A stretch of DNA of 64,000 nucleotides from Psychrosphaera haliotis (lineage in GTDB: Bacteria; Pseudomonadota; Gammaproteobacteria; Enterobacterales; Alteromonadaceae), in NCBI RefSeq assembly GCF_009728465.1, contig NZ_WOCD01000003.1:124001-188000 (forward strand), written 5' to 3'. The position numbers and the translations under genes were made by a program. The notes under the pieces are model-generated. The model did no database searches. It had not been told where the DNA came from and saw nothing but the letters and a program-made list of their open reading frames with translations. Each line of letters begins with the position of its first letter. The first letter of the stretch is position 1. This document shows, piece after piece, positions 56,373-64,000 of this stretch.

Positions 56373-57340
56373 CAACCGTTAAAACTTCTAAATTAGCCGC
56401 TGGCGTAAAACTACGTGACGCGGAAAAAATGGCCTTAATTCCCGTTAAAATCATGCCTTCTGAGCGTGATACTATGCTTAGAAAGCCAGATTGGTTAAAA
56501 ATCCGCCTGCCAAAATCAAGTGAAAAAATCGACAACATCAAAAAGGCGATGCGCAGTCAAGGTTTAAGCTCAGTATGTGAAGAAGCATCCTGCCCTAACC
56601 TACCTGAATGTTTTAATCACGGCACAGCAACATTTATGATTTTAGGCGATATTTGTACACGCCGTTGTCCGTTTTGTGATGTTGCTCACGGTCGTCCTTT
56701 ACCACCAAGTGCACAAGAACCTGAAAAACTAGCTCTAACCATTAAGGAAATGGGCTTAACCTACGTTGTTATTACCTCTGTTGACCGAGACGATCTTCGT
56801 GACGGTGGTGCTCAACACTTCGCTGATTGTGTTAAAGCAATTCGAGCGCATAACCCTGGAATTAAAGTAGAAATTTTGGTTCCTGACTTTCGTGGTCGTA
56901 TGGATAAAGCACTTGAGATTTTATCTACTGCACCGCCTGATGTGTTCAACCACAATTTAGAAACTGCACCACGCCTTTATCGCTTAGCTCGACCTGGTGC
57001 TAACTACAAATGGTCACTAGACTTACTTAAACGTTTTAAAGAAATGCACCCTGAAGTTGATACCAAATCAGGCTTGATGGTTGGCTTAGGTGAAACAAAC
57101 GAAGAGATTGTTGAAGTTCTTAGAGACTTAAGAGAACACAACGTAGATATGCTGACTATTGGTCAATACCTACAACCAAGCAAGCACCATTTGCCGGTTG
57201 AGCGATATGTACCGCCAGCTGAGTTTGACATCTTTAAACAAGAAGCTGATGACTTAGGCTTTAAGCACGCAGCATCAGGTCCATTTGTTCGTTCAAGCTA
57301 TCACGCTGATAAACAAGCCGCTGGAGAGGAAGTTAAGTAA
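56369..57340 (+). CDS. lipA: Lipoyl synthase LipA
   Basis: 323 residues, a radical SAM enzyme inserting two sulfurs into octanoyl chains. The auxiliary cluster ligands are Cys70, Cys75 and Cys81 ([15 protein letters not shown]), and the radical SAM triad is Cys96, Cys100 and Cys103 (CTRRCPFC). The C-terminal RSSYHA carries the serine ligand of the auxiliary cluster. It is the last of dacA-ybeD-lipB-lipA, with the M14 peptidase immediately after. Confidence 0.98.
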   Translation: MTTVKTSKLAAGVKLRDAEKMALIPVKIMPSERDTMLRKPDWLKIRLPKSSEKIDNIKKAMRSQGLSSVCEEASCPNLPECFNHGTATFMILGDICTRRCPFCDVAHGRPLPPSAQEPEKLALTIKEMGLTYVVITSVDRDDLRDGGAQHFADCVKAIRAHNPGIKVEILVPDFRGRMDKALEILSTAPPDVFNHNLETAPRLYRLARPGANYKWSLDLLKRFKEMHPEVDTKSGLMVGLGETNEEIVEVLRDLREHNVDMLTIGQYLQPSKHHLPVERYVPPAEFDIFKQEADDLGFKHAASGPFVRSSYHADKQAAGEEVK

Positions 57341-57341
57341 C

Positions 57342-58277
57342 ATGACTGAGCAAAGTTATTCAATTGGCACACCAGGAAAAAAATGGGGTGATGCAGAAAA
57401 GCATCAATGGCTGGCAAAACAGCTGGTGAAACGTTCTTATCAAGAACAAGTCGTCGCTAAACTGGCAAATTTGTCAGCGCAATTTGAAACGCAGGAATAT
57501 GGCTATTTAAAATATGCTGACCTTCCTGTTGTTAAAGATGCCGATAACTACCCATTATTTATTATCAAAAGTGTAAATTGGAATGATGAGCTCCCTACTG
57601 TATTGATTACAGGCGGTGTTCACGGTTATGAAACTAGTGGTGTTCAAGGCGCGTTAAGATTTGCCTTAGAACATGCAGGTAGTTATGGAAATAAGTTTAA
57701 CTTTGTTATTGCGCCGTGTGTAAGCCCTTGGGGTTACGAAACAATTAACCGCTGGAACCCGCTTGCAGTGGATCCAAACCGTAGTTTTTTTGAAGGCTCA
57801 AAAGCGCAAGAAGCTACGTTGTTGATGCAATATCTAAAGCACAATGAAATTAAGCCTATTTGCCACATCGACCTACACGAAACCACTGATACGGATAACT
57901 CAGAGTTTCGTCCGGCGCTGGCCTCTCGTGATGCAATTGAGCAAAAGAACTGGAATATTCCAGATGGTTTTTATCTTGTAGCTGATTCGCAAAACCCACA
58001 AGTAGAATTCCAGTCGGCCATAATTGAGTCTGTTAAAAAAGTAACTCATATAGCGCCTGCTGATGAAAATGATTGCTTAATTGGCGCACCACTTCAGCAG
58101 TTTGGCGTTATTGAATATGATGCTAGACCACTTGGGTTGTGCATGGGTATGACTGATGCAGAATACAAAACAACAACGGAAGTTTATCCAGACAGCCAAC
58201 TTGTTGATGATGAAAACTGCATAATGGCGCAAGTTGCTGTTATAACGGGCGCTTTGAATCACTTATTGTCGCGTTAG
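57342..58277 (+). CDS. M14 family zinc metallocarboxypeptidase-like protein
   Basis: 311 residues from ATG 57342, one base after the lipA stop; the frame is open further upstream but within lipA. Zinc ligands are the HxxE of TGGVHGYETSG and a histidine in HIDLHETTD. NPLAVDPNRSFF carries the substrate arginine, and a glutamate near VIEYDARPL or TEVYPDS may be the general base. The fold also resembles succinylglutamate desuccinylase/aspartoacylase proteins. There is no signal peptide, so it is cytoplasmic. The substrate is unknown. Confidence 0.85.
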   Translation: MTEQSYSIGTPGKKWGDAEKHQWLAKQLVKRSYQEQVVAKLANLSAQFETQEYGYLKYADLPVVKDADNYPLFIIKSVNWNDELPTVLITGGVHGYETSGVQGALRFALEHAGSYGNKFNFVIAPCVSPWGYETINRWNPLAVDPNRSFFEGSKAQEATLLMQYLKHNEIKPICHIDLHETTDTDNSEFRPALASRDAIEQKNWNIPDGFYLVADSQNPQVEFQSAIIESVKKVTHIAPADENDCLIGAPLQQFGVIEYDARPLGLCMGMTDAEYKTTTEVYPDSQLVDDENCIMAQVAVITGALNHLLSR

Positions 58278-58370
58278 CTTTGTAAACTTGTAACTTGATA
58301 AGTTGTTAGCTGTTAGTTTAGTTTAGTAATTTGCTAGCTTGGTAATTCAATCGAGTTAACCTTACAAATA

Positions 58371-58398
58371 AAAAAGGTCTGCATAAGCAGACCTTTTT
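58371..58398. terminator. Bidirectional terminator between the M14 peptidase and malic enzyme genes
   Basis: A 12-bp perfect stem (58371-58382 with 58387-58398, GGTCTGC core), 4-base loop, A/T flanks. It lies between convergent genes. Confidence 0.85.
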
Positions 58399-58418
58399 GT
58401 TATCTAAAAACCAATTCT

Positions 58419-60112
58419 TTATGCGCTAACACGCTTATAAGGACGATATTCTGGAGTCCAGAAATTCTTTTCAATTCGGTTTTGTATCTCATCATCCGAT
58501 ATTAACAGTGCATGACCTTGTTCAATCGCTACTTTTGCTACGTTAAAGGCGATCTCTCTGCTCAACCTAGGTAAGTCCACTAGTTCAGGTAATAACGCTC
58601 CCTCACCTTTATTAACTAACGGTGAGTTTTGAGCCAATGTTTCGCTGGATGCCATGATCATTTCGTCAGATATAATCTTAGCACCTACCGCAAGTACACC
58701 AAGACCAATACCAGGGAAGATATAGGCATTATTACACTGAGCAATTTCAAAGGATTTGCCTTCAAACTCAATCACATCAAATGGACTACCAGTAGCTAGA
58801 ATTGCATTACCATCTGTCCAACTAATTACATCTTTAGGATGCGCTTCAATTTGTTTAATTGGGTTACTAAGTGGGAAGATAATTGGTTGATTATCATTGC
58901 TGTACATAGTTTTTATGGCTTGCTCAGAAAACAGGCCCGGCACACCAGATACCCCTATTAGAATGCCTGGTTTTGCATTTTCCATTACTTCTACAAGTGA
59001 TGGATATTGACCTTCAATTTCCCAGCTTTCATAGTCACGAGACTCTTGCGCTAACGCTTGTTGGAAGTCACGTAAATCATTCATGCCGTTTGTCACTAAG
59101 CCAAATCGGTCAATCATAAAGACTTTCTTACGTGCCTCTGCGTCTGTAAGCCCTTCTGCCACCATTTGCATAATAACTTGCTCAGCAATACCACAGCCTG
59201 CAGAACCAGCACCAACAAAGGTAACATTCTGTTCAGACAGCTTTTTGTCTTTTTTACGACAGGCCGCTAATAAAGTTCCAACAGTCACCGCCGCAGTGCC
59301 TTGAATATCATCGTTAAAGCAGCAAACCTGGTTTCTGTATCGTTTTAATAGTGGCATTGCATTAGGTTGAGCAAAGTCTTCAAACTGAATCATGACGCCC
59401 GGCCAACGTTTTTGAGCCGCGGTAATAAACTTATCTACAAAAGCATCATATTCATATTGGCTAACACGTTTATGGCGCTCACCCATATACATAGGATCGT
59501 TTAGTAACTTGGGGTTGTTAGTACCTACATCAAGCGTAATAGGCATAGTATACGCAGGGCTAATACCACCGCAGGCGGTATACAAAGAAAGCTTACCAAT
59601 AGGAATGCCCATACCACCAATGCCTTGGTCACCTAAACCTAATATTCTTTCGCCATCGGTCACCACAATTACTTTTACTTTTTGCTTAGTCGCATTTCGT
59701 AAAATATCGTCCATTTGGTCACGTTCTGTGTAGGAAATAAACAAGCCACGGTTGCTGCGATAGATATCAGAAAACTTCTCACAAGCATCACCGACAGTAG
59801 GTGTGTAAATGATTGGCATCATTTCGGCGATATGTTGATTAACCAACTTAAAAAACAAGGTTTCGTTGCTGTCTTGAATTGCACGCAGATAAATATGTTT
59901 ATTAATCGGCTCTTGGAAACTTGAGTACTGTAAATAAGCGCGTTCTACCTGCTCTTCTATAGATTCATATCGAGGTGGTAATAGCCCCATTAGGTTAAAG
60001 TTGGTACGTTCTAATTTAGAAAATGCAGTGCCTTTATTGAGAAGTGGCGTTTCAATTAATGCAGGGCCTGCATAATGAATGTATAACGGACTTTTTTCAG
60101 CTTTTGGTTCAT
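58419..60112 (-). CDS. maeA: NAD-dependent malic enzyme, probable N-terminal frameshift
   Basis: Oxidative decarboxylation of malate to pyruvate. The intact frame from ATG 59990 gives 523 residues, beginning [14 protein letters not shown], and misses the family N-terminus. That frame is open upstream and encodes [20 protein letters not shown], plainly the native N-terminal region, but it has no ATG, GTG or TTG there. An ATG at 60112 (MNQKLKK) joins it if the A-run at 60092-60097 has seven rather than six bases. This gives 564 residues, against 565 in E. coli. Catalytic parts [45 protein letters not shown] and [10 protein letters not shown] are intact. Without a corrected base the start is undetermined. 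Confidence 0.88.
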
Positions 60113-60268
60113 ATAGATCCCGAAAGAATGTGGGTCGGATGTTTTTGATTTACACCATAATTTACACGCAATTATAGTCAATTGTTAAAGCATAGTAGAG
60201 GATTTAATAAAAGTTAAGGCACTGGTAATACCTGTTAAATCAAGTTTTTAACTAAATATGGTTGTGTT

Positions 60269-62158
60269 TTAGGCTAAAGCGCGGAAAAACCGCACTTTGC
60301 CTATTATTAATAGTGTTAAATTATTTGCTTTTAAAATAACAAAACTTAGCGGAGCAAGTTCAAATTGATTTTCAGTGGCTGTCGCTTCACCTAACACAAA
60401 TTCAACATCGCCTGCCTTGTTGTGTTTATAAACCTGGCTTGTTGTTGACGAGTTATACACGACAACATACTTAGGCTGGCCTGCAATTTCACGTGAAAGC
60501 GCTAAAACACCAGGTTCAGAATTGTGTTCAATAACTTGCTGCTTACCTTTTCTTAGCACTTCATGGTTATGGTAAACCGCAGCATACTCAGCTAAAGACT
60601 GGTAAATAGGATGCGTTACATCAAAGTTATCATCTGCTGTTGTTTTATCTGTGCCATATAAGTTGTTGTCATTATAGTCAGGTGTTAATGACGGCATCAT
60701 GTCTTCACGAGCACCTCGATCGCCGCCATCTCCAGTAAACCCTTGCTCATCTCCGTAATATAAAACGGGAATGCCTCTAGCAAAATACATAAGAGAATTG
60801 GACAGTAAAAAGCGTTTAATTTTTTCTTCTTCCGACGCCTCTGGCAAAGACTGGTCAAGCGTATAAGCAAGACGGCCAACATCATGATTACTCACAAAAT
60901 TCATTAAATAGTCAGCTGAACTGTTGTGGTCGTTGTACAGGTGATCGTTGCTAAATAGGTCTTGTAAATTATCAGTGCCTTTGTCATAAGCAAATACGTC
61001 TTTTGTACGATACTGGAACGCGAAGTCTAGTACCGATGGAATATCGCCTTCCGTTGTAAACTTACTCAGCTCTTTTGGATCGCCAGAATAAACTTCTCCA
61101 AAAACAAAAAACTTAGGAATGCCTAACGATTTTGCATGCTCGATAATGGCCGGAGTAAATTGTTGCCAAAATTCCATATTAACGTGTTTAACGGTATCGA
61201 TACGGAAGCCGTCTGGTTTAAATTCAGTGATTAAGTTATTAAAGATATCCGTCATGCCTTTTACAACTTCTGGGTTATCAGTATCTACGTCATCTAGTCC
61301 CATGAAGTCACCATAAACTGAGTTCTCGCCCTGCCAGGTACTATCACCTTGATTATGATAAAACTTAGGATCGTTTAACCAAGCGGGGGTTTTTAGGTCC
61401 TCATGCCCTTTGGGAATAAACGGTGTGTAACCTTTTCCCGCAGCTTTATCGGCTAAGCTGACGTATTCACACAACTGCGAAGAGGTACTAAATTGAGGTT
61501 TGTTTTCGCCATGACATTCTTCATATTTAATAACGTCGGCCGTGTGGTTAGTAATGATGTCAAAAAACACTTTCATATTTTTAGCGTGCGCAGCGTCTAT
61601 AAACTCTTTTAAATCGGCATTCGTCCCTAAGTGAGGGTCAATTTCTGTGAAATCTAGTGGCCAATAGCCGTGGTAACCAGACGAATCCCCTTGCACCGCT
61701 TGGTTTCTTAAAATAGGTGTTAACCAAATAGCAGATATGCCTAAACCTTTTAGATAATCTAAACGTTTTGTGAGGCCTTTAATGTCGCCGCCATGGTAAT
61801 GACCATTACTTGTTTTATCAAAACCACCAGCACTTTCAGCGATGGTTTTAGAACCATTGTCATTGGACATATCGCCATTATCAAATCGGTCTGGCATAAC
61901 AAAATAAAACACGTCATCACGAACATCACGAGTTAGGTAGTGTTCGCTAAATTCACCATTAAACTGAATATTTTCAGACAGCTGTGCGTTATCGCTATCT
62001 GAGTTTTTAATTTGTACCGAACTGACACTTTTAGCCGCTGTGTTTTTTGTACTTTCGTTAGCTGAGTCATTTGGATTATTACAACCAGTGATAACTAAAC
62101 TTGCGAGAAGAGATAAGGAGATCATTGACGATTTACTGAAGCGCTGCTTTATTTTCAT
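60269..62158 (-). CDS. Alpha-amylase family (GH13) lipoprotein
   Basis: 629 residues. Lipobox LVITGC with Cys26, then an Asn/Ser/Asp-rich linker of about 40 residues, then a GH13 barrel. Conserved regions are DIITNHT (region I), GFRIDTVKHV (catalytic nucleophile aspartate), FGEVY (acid/base glutamate) and FVSNHD (third carboxylate), with a C-terminal beta domain ending near PLSFVILKAN. It acts on alpha-glucans in the periplasm or at the cell surface. The last ~17 residues (LTLLIIGKVRFFRALA) are unusual and overlap a hairpin-forming sequence at 60276-60298, so the true stop may be earlier. Confidence 0.92.
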   Translation of the reverse strand: MKIKQRFSKSSMISLSLLASLVITGCNNPNDSANESTKNTAAKSVSSVQIKNSDSDNAQLSENIQFNGEFSEHYLTRDVRDDVFYFVMPDRFDNGDMSNDNGSKTIAESAGGFDKTSNGHYHGGDIKGLTKRLDYLKGLGISAIWLTPILRNQAVQGDSSGYHGYWPLDFTEIDPHLGTNADLKEFIDAAHAKNMKVFFDIITNHTADVIKYEECHGENKPQFSTSSQLCEYVSLADKAAGKGYTPFIPKGHEDLKTPAWLNDPKFYHNQGDSTWQGENSVYGDFMGLDDVDTDNPEVVKGMTDIFNNLITEFKPDGFRIDTVKHVNMEFWQQFTPAIIEHAKSLGIPKFFVFGEVYSGDPKELSKFTTEGDIPSVLDFAFQYRTKDVFAYDKGTDNLQDLFSNDHLYNDHNSSADYLMNFVSNHDVGRLAYTLDQSLPEASEEEKIKRFLLSNSLMYFARGIPVLYYGDEQGFTGDGGDRGAREDMMPSLTPDYNDNNLYGTDKTTADDNFDVTHPIYQSLAEYAAVYHNHEVLRKGKQQVIEHNSEPGVLALSREIAGQPKYVVVYNSSTTSQVYKHNKAGDVEFVLGEATATENQFELAPLSFVILKANNLTLLIIGKVRFFRALA

Positions 62159-62227
62159 TATTATTGAGTTCCGAATTAAGTTCCGACAATCTAAATATTA
62201 GATATAACATAACGAATCGAAGGCCTT

Positions 62228-62311
62228 ATGAAAATTAAAAACGTAACCACACTGCATGACTACGTATGTAATTCTTTGTTATTGGCGCCACGTAAGGTTA
62301 AATTGCGCTAA
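62228..62311 (+). CDS. Possible 27-residue ORF upstream of hisF
   Basis: ATG at 62228 preceded by GAAGG (5-6 bp) and encoding MKIKNVTTLHDYVCNSLLLA and a basic end, within the 250-bp amylase/hisF gap. It has one His codon only, so it is not a classical his leader peptide. It may be a chance ORF or a small protein; I see no homology. Confidence 0.2.
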   Translation: MKIKNVTTLHDYVCNSLLLAPRKVKLR

Positions 62312-62408
62312 TTGAACATAAATTCATTATGGATAGATCTACAATCGCCCCAACAATGTAGATATACTCTCACTCCAAAATTTTAAATAGCACCCACGAG
62401 TACTCAAT

Positions 62409-63182
62409 ATGTTAGCAAAACGCATTATTCCTTGTTTAGACGTAAAAGACGGAAAAGTTGTTAAAGGCGTTCAATTTAGAAACCATGAAACCATTGGTGA
62501 TATTGTGCCATTAGCTGAGCGTTATGCGTTGGAAGGTGCTGATGAATTGGTATTTTATGATATCACCGCGTCAAGTGACGTGCGTGTTGTAGATAAAAGC
62601 TGGGTGAGTCGTATTGCTAAAGTGATTGATATACCTTTTTGTGTCGCCGGTGGAATTAAAACCGTTGAACAAGCCGGTGAAATACTGTCTATGGGCGCCG
62701 ATAAAATTTCGATTAACAGCCCTGCATTATTAAATCCAGAATTGATCACAGAGCTACACGATACCTACGGACAACAGTGCGTTGTTGTTGGCATAGACTC
62801 GTATTTTAATGCTGAGTCTGGCGAATACGAAGTGTATCAATTTACTGGCGATGAAAGACGTACTCAAAATTCGGGCCGCAAAACGATTGATTGGGTAAAA
62901 GAAGTACAAGAACGTGGTGCCGGTGAGATAGTTTTAAACTGTATGAATCAAGATGGTGTGCGTCAGGGATACGATTTAAAACAACTTGAACTAGTTCGCG
63001 CCCACTGCAATGTGCCACTAATTGCGTCAGGCGGAGCGGGTGAAATGGTTCACTTTAAAGACGCTTATGAAATTGCAAACGTAGATGGAGCCTTAGCTGC
63101 CTCTGTGTTTCATAAAAAGATCATCGATATAAATGAACTTAAAGAATATCTACATGAAGAAGGTATTGCCGTTCGACGTTAA
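62409..63182 (+). CDS. hisF: Imidazole glycerol phosphate synthase subunit HisF
   Basis: 257 residues (E. coli 258). The cyclase half of the HisFH enzyme makes IGP and AICAR. Catalytic Asp11 ([13 protein letters not shown]) and the second aspartate (VVVGIDSYF) are present, and the half-barrel repeats FCVAGGIKT and IASGGAGEM bind phosphate. The sequence is very close to E. coli HisF rather than to the divergent HisF-like proteins of O-antigen clusters. No other his gene is adjacent: alpha-amylase is upstream and the convergent DUF6868 gene overlaps its stop by 4 bp. Confidence 0.95.
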   Translation: MLAKRIIPCLDVKDGKVVKGVQFRNHETIGDIVPLAERYALEGADELVFYDITASSDVRVVDKSWVSRIAKVIDIPFCVAGGIKTVEQAGEILSMGADKISINSPALLNPELITELHDTYGQQCVVVGIDSYFNAESGEYEVYQFTGDERRTQNSGRKTIDWVKEVQERGAGEIVLNCMNQDGVRQGYDLKQLELVRAHCNVPLIASGGAGEMVHFKDAYEIANVDGALAASVFHKKIIDINELKEYLHEEGIAVRR

Positions 63183-63424
63183 TACCCTATTATTTTTAAC
63201 GCTAAGTATGGGGCAAAAGCAAAAACAAAGATTAAAATTTTGTATTGTCCCAAAATCTTTAAGTACATCGGCTTTAGTTCTGCTTTCTCTAATCCAAATA
63301 TGGCTTGATGAATTGAAAATACCAGGCCTTCAAATAATGTTATGAATAAAAAGGCGATCGTAATTGCCGCAAAATGAATAACGGACATCCAGCCAAATAA
63401 CGTTGTGAGTTCTTGAATTGTCAT
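63179..63424 (-). CDS. DUF6868 family small membrane protein
   Basis: 81 residues from ATG 63424 (AGGAAG at about 8 bp; a GTG two codons earlier is possible). Two hydrophobic helices, one at residues 10-33 and one at 56-75 ([18 protein letters not shown]), are separated by a loop. The pattern F-G-W near the N-terminus and K-I-L-I-x-V-F-x-x-x-P-Y-L-A-L-K/R near the end matches my recollection of DUF6868. Function unknown. Its stop overlaps the convergent hisF stop (TTAA), and a 7-bp tandem repeat begins about 30 bp upstream of its start. Confidence 0.75.
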   Translation of the reverse strand: MTIQELTTLFGWMSVIHFAAITIAFLFITLFEGLVFSIHQAIFGLEKAELKPMYLKILGQYKILIFVFAFAPYLALKIIGY

Positions 63425-63454
63425 CGCCACTTCCTTTTAAAATTAATCTTGCTA

Positions 63455-63601
63455 CTATTAACTATTAACTATTAACTATTAACTATTAACTATTAACTAT
63501 TAACTATTAACTATTAACTATTAACTATTAACTATTAACTATTAACTATTAACTATTAACTATTAACTATTAACTATTAACTATTAACTATTAACTATTA
63601 A
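63455..63601. repeat. Perfect 7-bp tandem repeat, 21 copies
   Basis: The unit CTATTAA is repeated 21 times without a single change from 63455 to 63601 (147 bp). It fills most of the 210-bp gap between the DUF6868 gene and the PQQ-dehydrogenase gene, on the upstream (promoter) side of DUF6868. Such perfect arrays usually vary in copy number by strand slippage. There are no spacers, so this is not a CRISPR. Confidence 0.97.
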
Positions 63602-63634
63602 AAATAATAGTCCTTATCGCATGATAGTTAAATA

Positions 63635-64000
63635 TTAATCGCCTTTCGAAAGCCTAATTAACTTTCCAGAGTCAGTAAGCAACAATAATCGGCCTTGCTT
63701 ATCTTCCGTTATGTCGCGTAAACGCTCGTCAAATGACTTCAAAAAAGTTTGTTCCGAATCCAACATCAAACCGCTGTGACTTTTAGAAACAAGTTCACCC
63801 GACTTACCAACGTTCTCTGCAATGCCTTTTGAGTTTTCAGAAGGTTTTAATGACACCACCCGCATTTCACGATATTTCAAAGCTGTATTGACCAGCTGAC
63901 CTTTAAATTCAGGAAACTCTTCGCCGCTGTAAACCAACATAGAGCCTGGCGCTATTGAAGGTGTCCAGTTCACTAGTGGTGACTCCAACCCTTGCATTTG
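63635..64000 (-). CDS. PQQ-dependent sugar dehydrogenase family protein, C-terminal part, cut by window edge
   Basis: About 121 residues of the C-terminus; the 5' end lies beyond base 64000. The motifs NWTPSIAPGSMLVYSGEEF and FKGQLVNTALKYREMRVV, then DERLRDITEDKQGRLLLLTD with GKLIRLSKGD at the end, follow the last blades of the soluble glucose/aldose dehydrogenase beta-propeller (YliI/Asd type). Full-length members are usually exported and oxidise sugars with PQQ. The cofactor residues are outside the window, so the call is by family only. Confidence 0.8.
   Translation of the reverse strand, partial: QMQGLESPLVNWTPSIAPGSMLVYSGEEFPEFKGQLVNTALKYREMRVVSLKPSENSKGIAENVGKSGELVSKSHSGLMLDSEQTFLKSFDERLRDITEDKQGRLLLLTDSGKLIRLSKGD

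Noticed and set aside
62228..62311. Histidine leader peptide controlling hisF
   Set aside because: The 27-codon ORF has only one His codon, and no attenuator hairpin pair is evident before hisF.
63455..63601. CRISPR-like array
   Set aside because: The array is a contiguous tandem repeat of 7 bp with no spacers and no cas genes nearby.
1..64000. Defence island, prophage, integron or secondary-metabolite cluster
   Set aside because: No integrase, transposase, phage structural gene, toxin-antitoxin pair, restriction enzyme, Cas protein or large synthase is present. Gene order is that of a core chromosome.

Overview
The window is a contiguous piece of chromosome from a marine gammaproteobacterium of the order Alteromonadales. 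A Colwelliaceae or Psychrosphaera/Thalassotalea-like host is my inference from gene content, low GC and gene order. There are no rRNA or tRNA genes, insertion sequences, prophages, CRISPR arrays or biosynthetic clusters that I can see. Nearly everything is housekeeping, in blocks whose order also occurs in E. coli, Shewanella or Vibrio.

Layout. (1) 1-3347: the end of a cysteine desulfurase, its SufE/CsdE partner, a convergent DUF3549 gene, then truC and a YqcA-type flavodoxin. (2) 3451-12804: topA, a lone astB, a large Ig-repeat lipoprotein, a dicarboxylate/amino-acid symporter and a DUF3192 lipoprotein. (3) 12965-17659: a small HTH/coiled-coil protein, syd divergent from queF-rraB, an NSS transporter, YciI and an LprI-like secreted protein. 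(4) 17649-24058: yejK with two small downstream genes, divergent yejL-yejM, then an HD-GYP-like response regulator divergent from a soluble histidine kinase. (5) 24027-36862, minus strand: acnA, then the fatty-acid/envelope cluster yceD-rpmF-plsX-fabH-fabD-fabG-acpP-fabF-pabC-mltG-tmk-holB-pilZ. (6) 36998-42942: yceF, a PhyH-type dioxygenase, rluC and rne with a long structured leader. (7) 43085-47900: pilT-pilU divergent from yggS-proC-yggT-DUF4426. (8) 48039-58277: DUF2789, a GNAT gene and a DUF962/Mpo1 gene, then the cell-shape and lipoate block rsfS-rlmH-mrdA-rodA-rlpA-dacA-ybeD-lipB-lipA and an M14 peptidase. (9) 58419-64000: malic enzyme, an alpha-amylase lipoprotein, a solitary hisF, DUF6868, a perfect 7-bp tandem repeat and the end of a PQQ-type sugar dehydrogenase.

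The most striking feature is about the sequence itself. Six genes (yqcA-type flavodoxin, yejM, rpmF, rluC, rne and probably maeA) are each broken by exactly one base in or beside an A/T homopolymer, and restoring one base gives a family-typical protein each time. Because ribosomal protein L32 and RNase E are among them, consensus sequencing error is much likelier than real decay. Reading frames throughout the window should be used with that in mind.

Points of biological interest are modest: a response regulator whose HD-GYP signature is degenerate (HE and HQ in place of HD and HH), a YejM homologue with a much reduced periplasmic domain, 21 perfect copies of a 7-bp repeat just upstream of the DUF6868 gene, orphan astB and hisF genes, a PhyH gene inserted in a conserved block, and several convergent gene pairs whose coding ends overlap. 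I did not find a convincing new multi-gene system.
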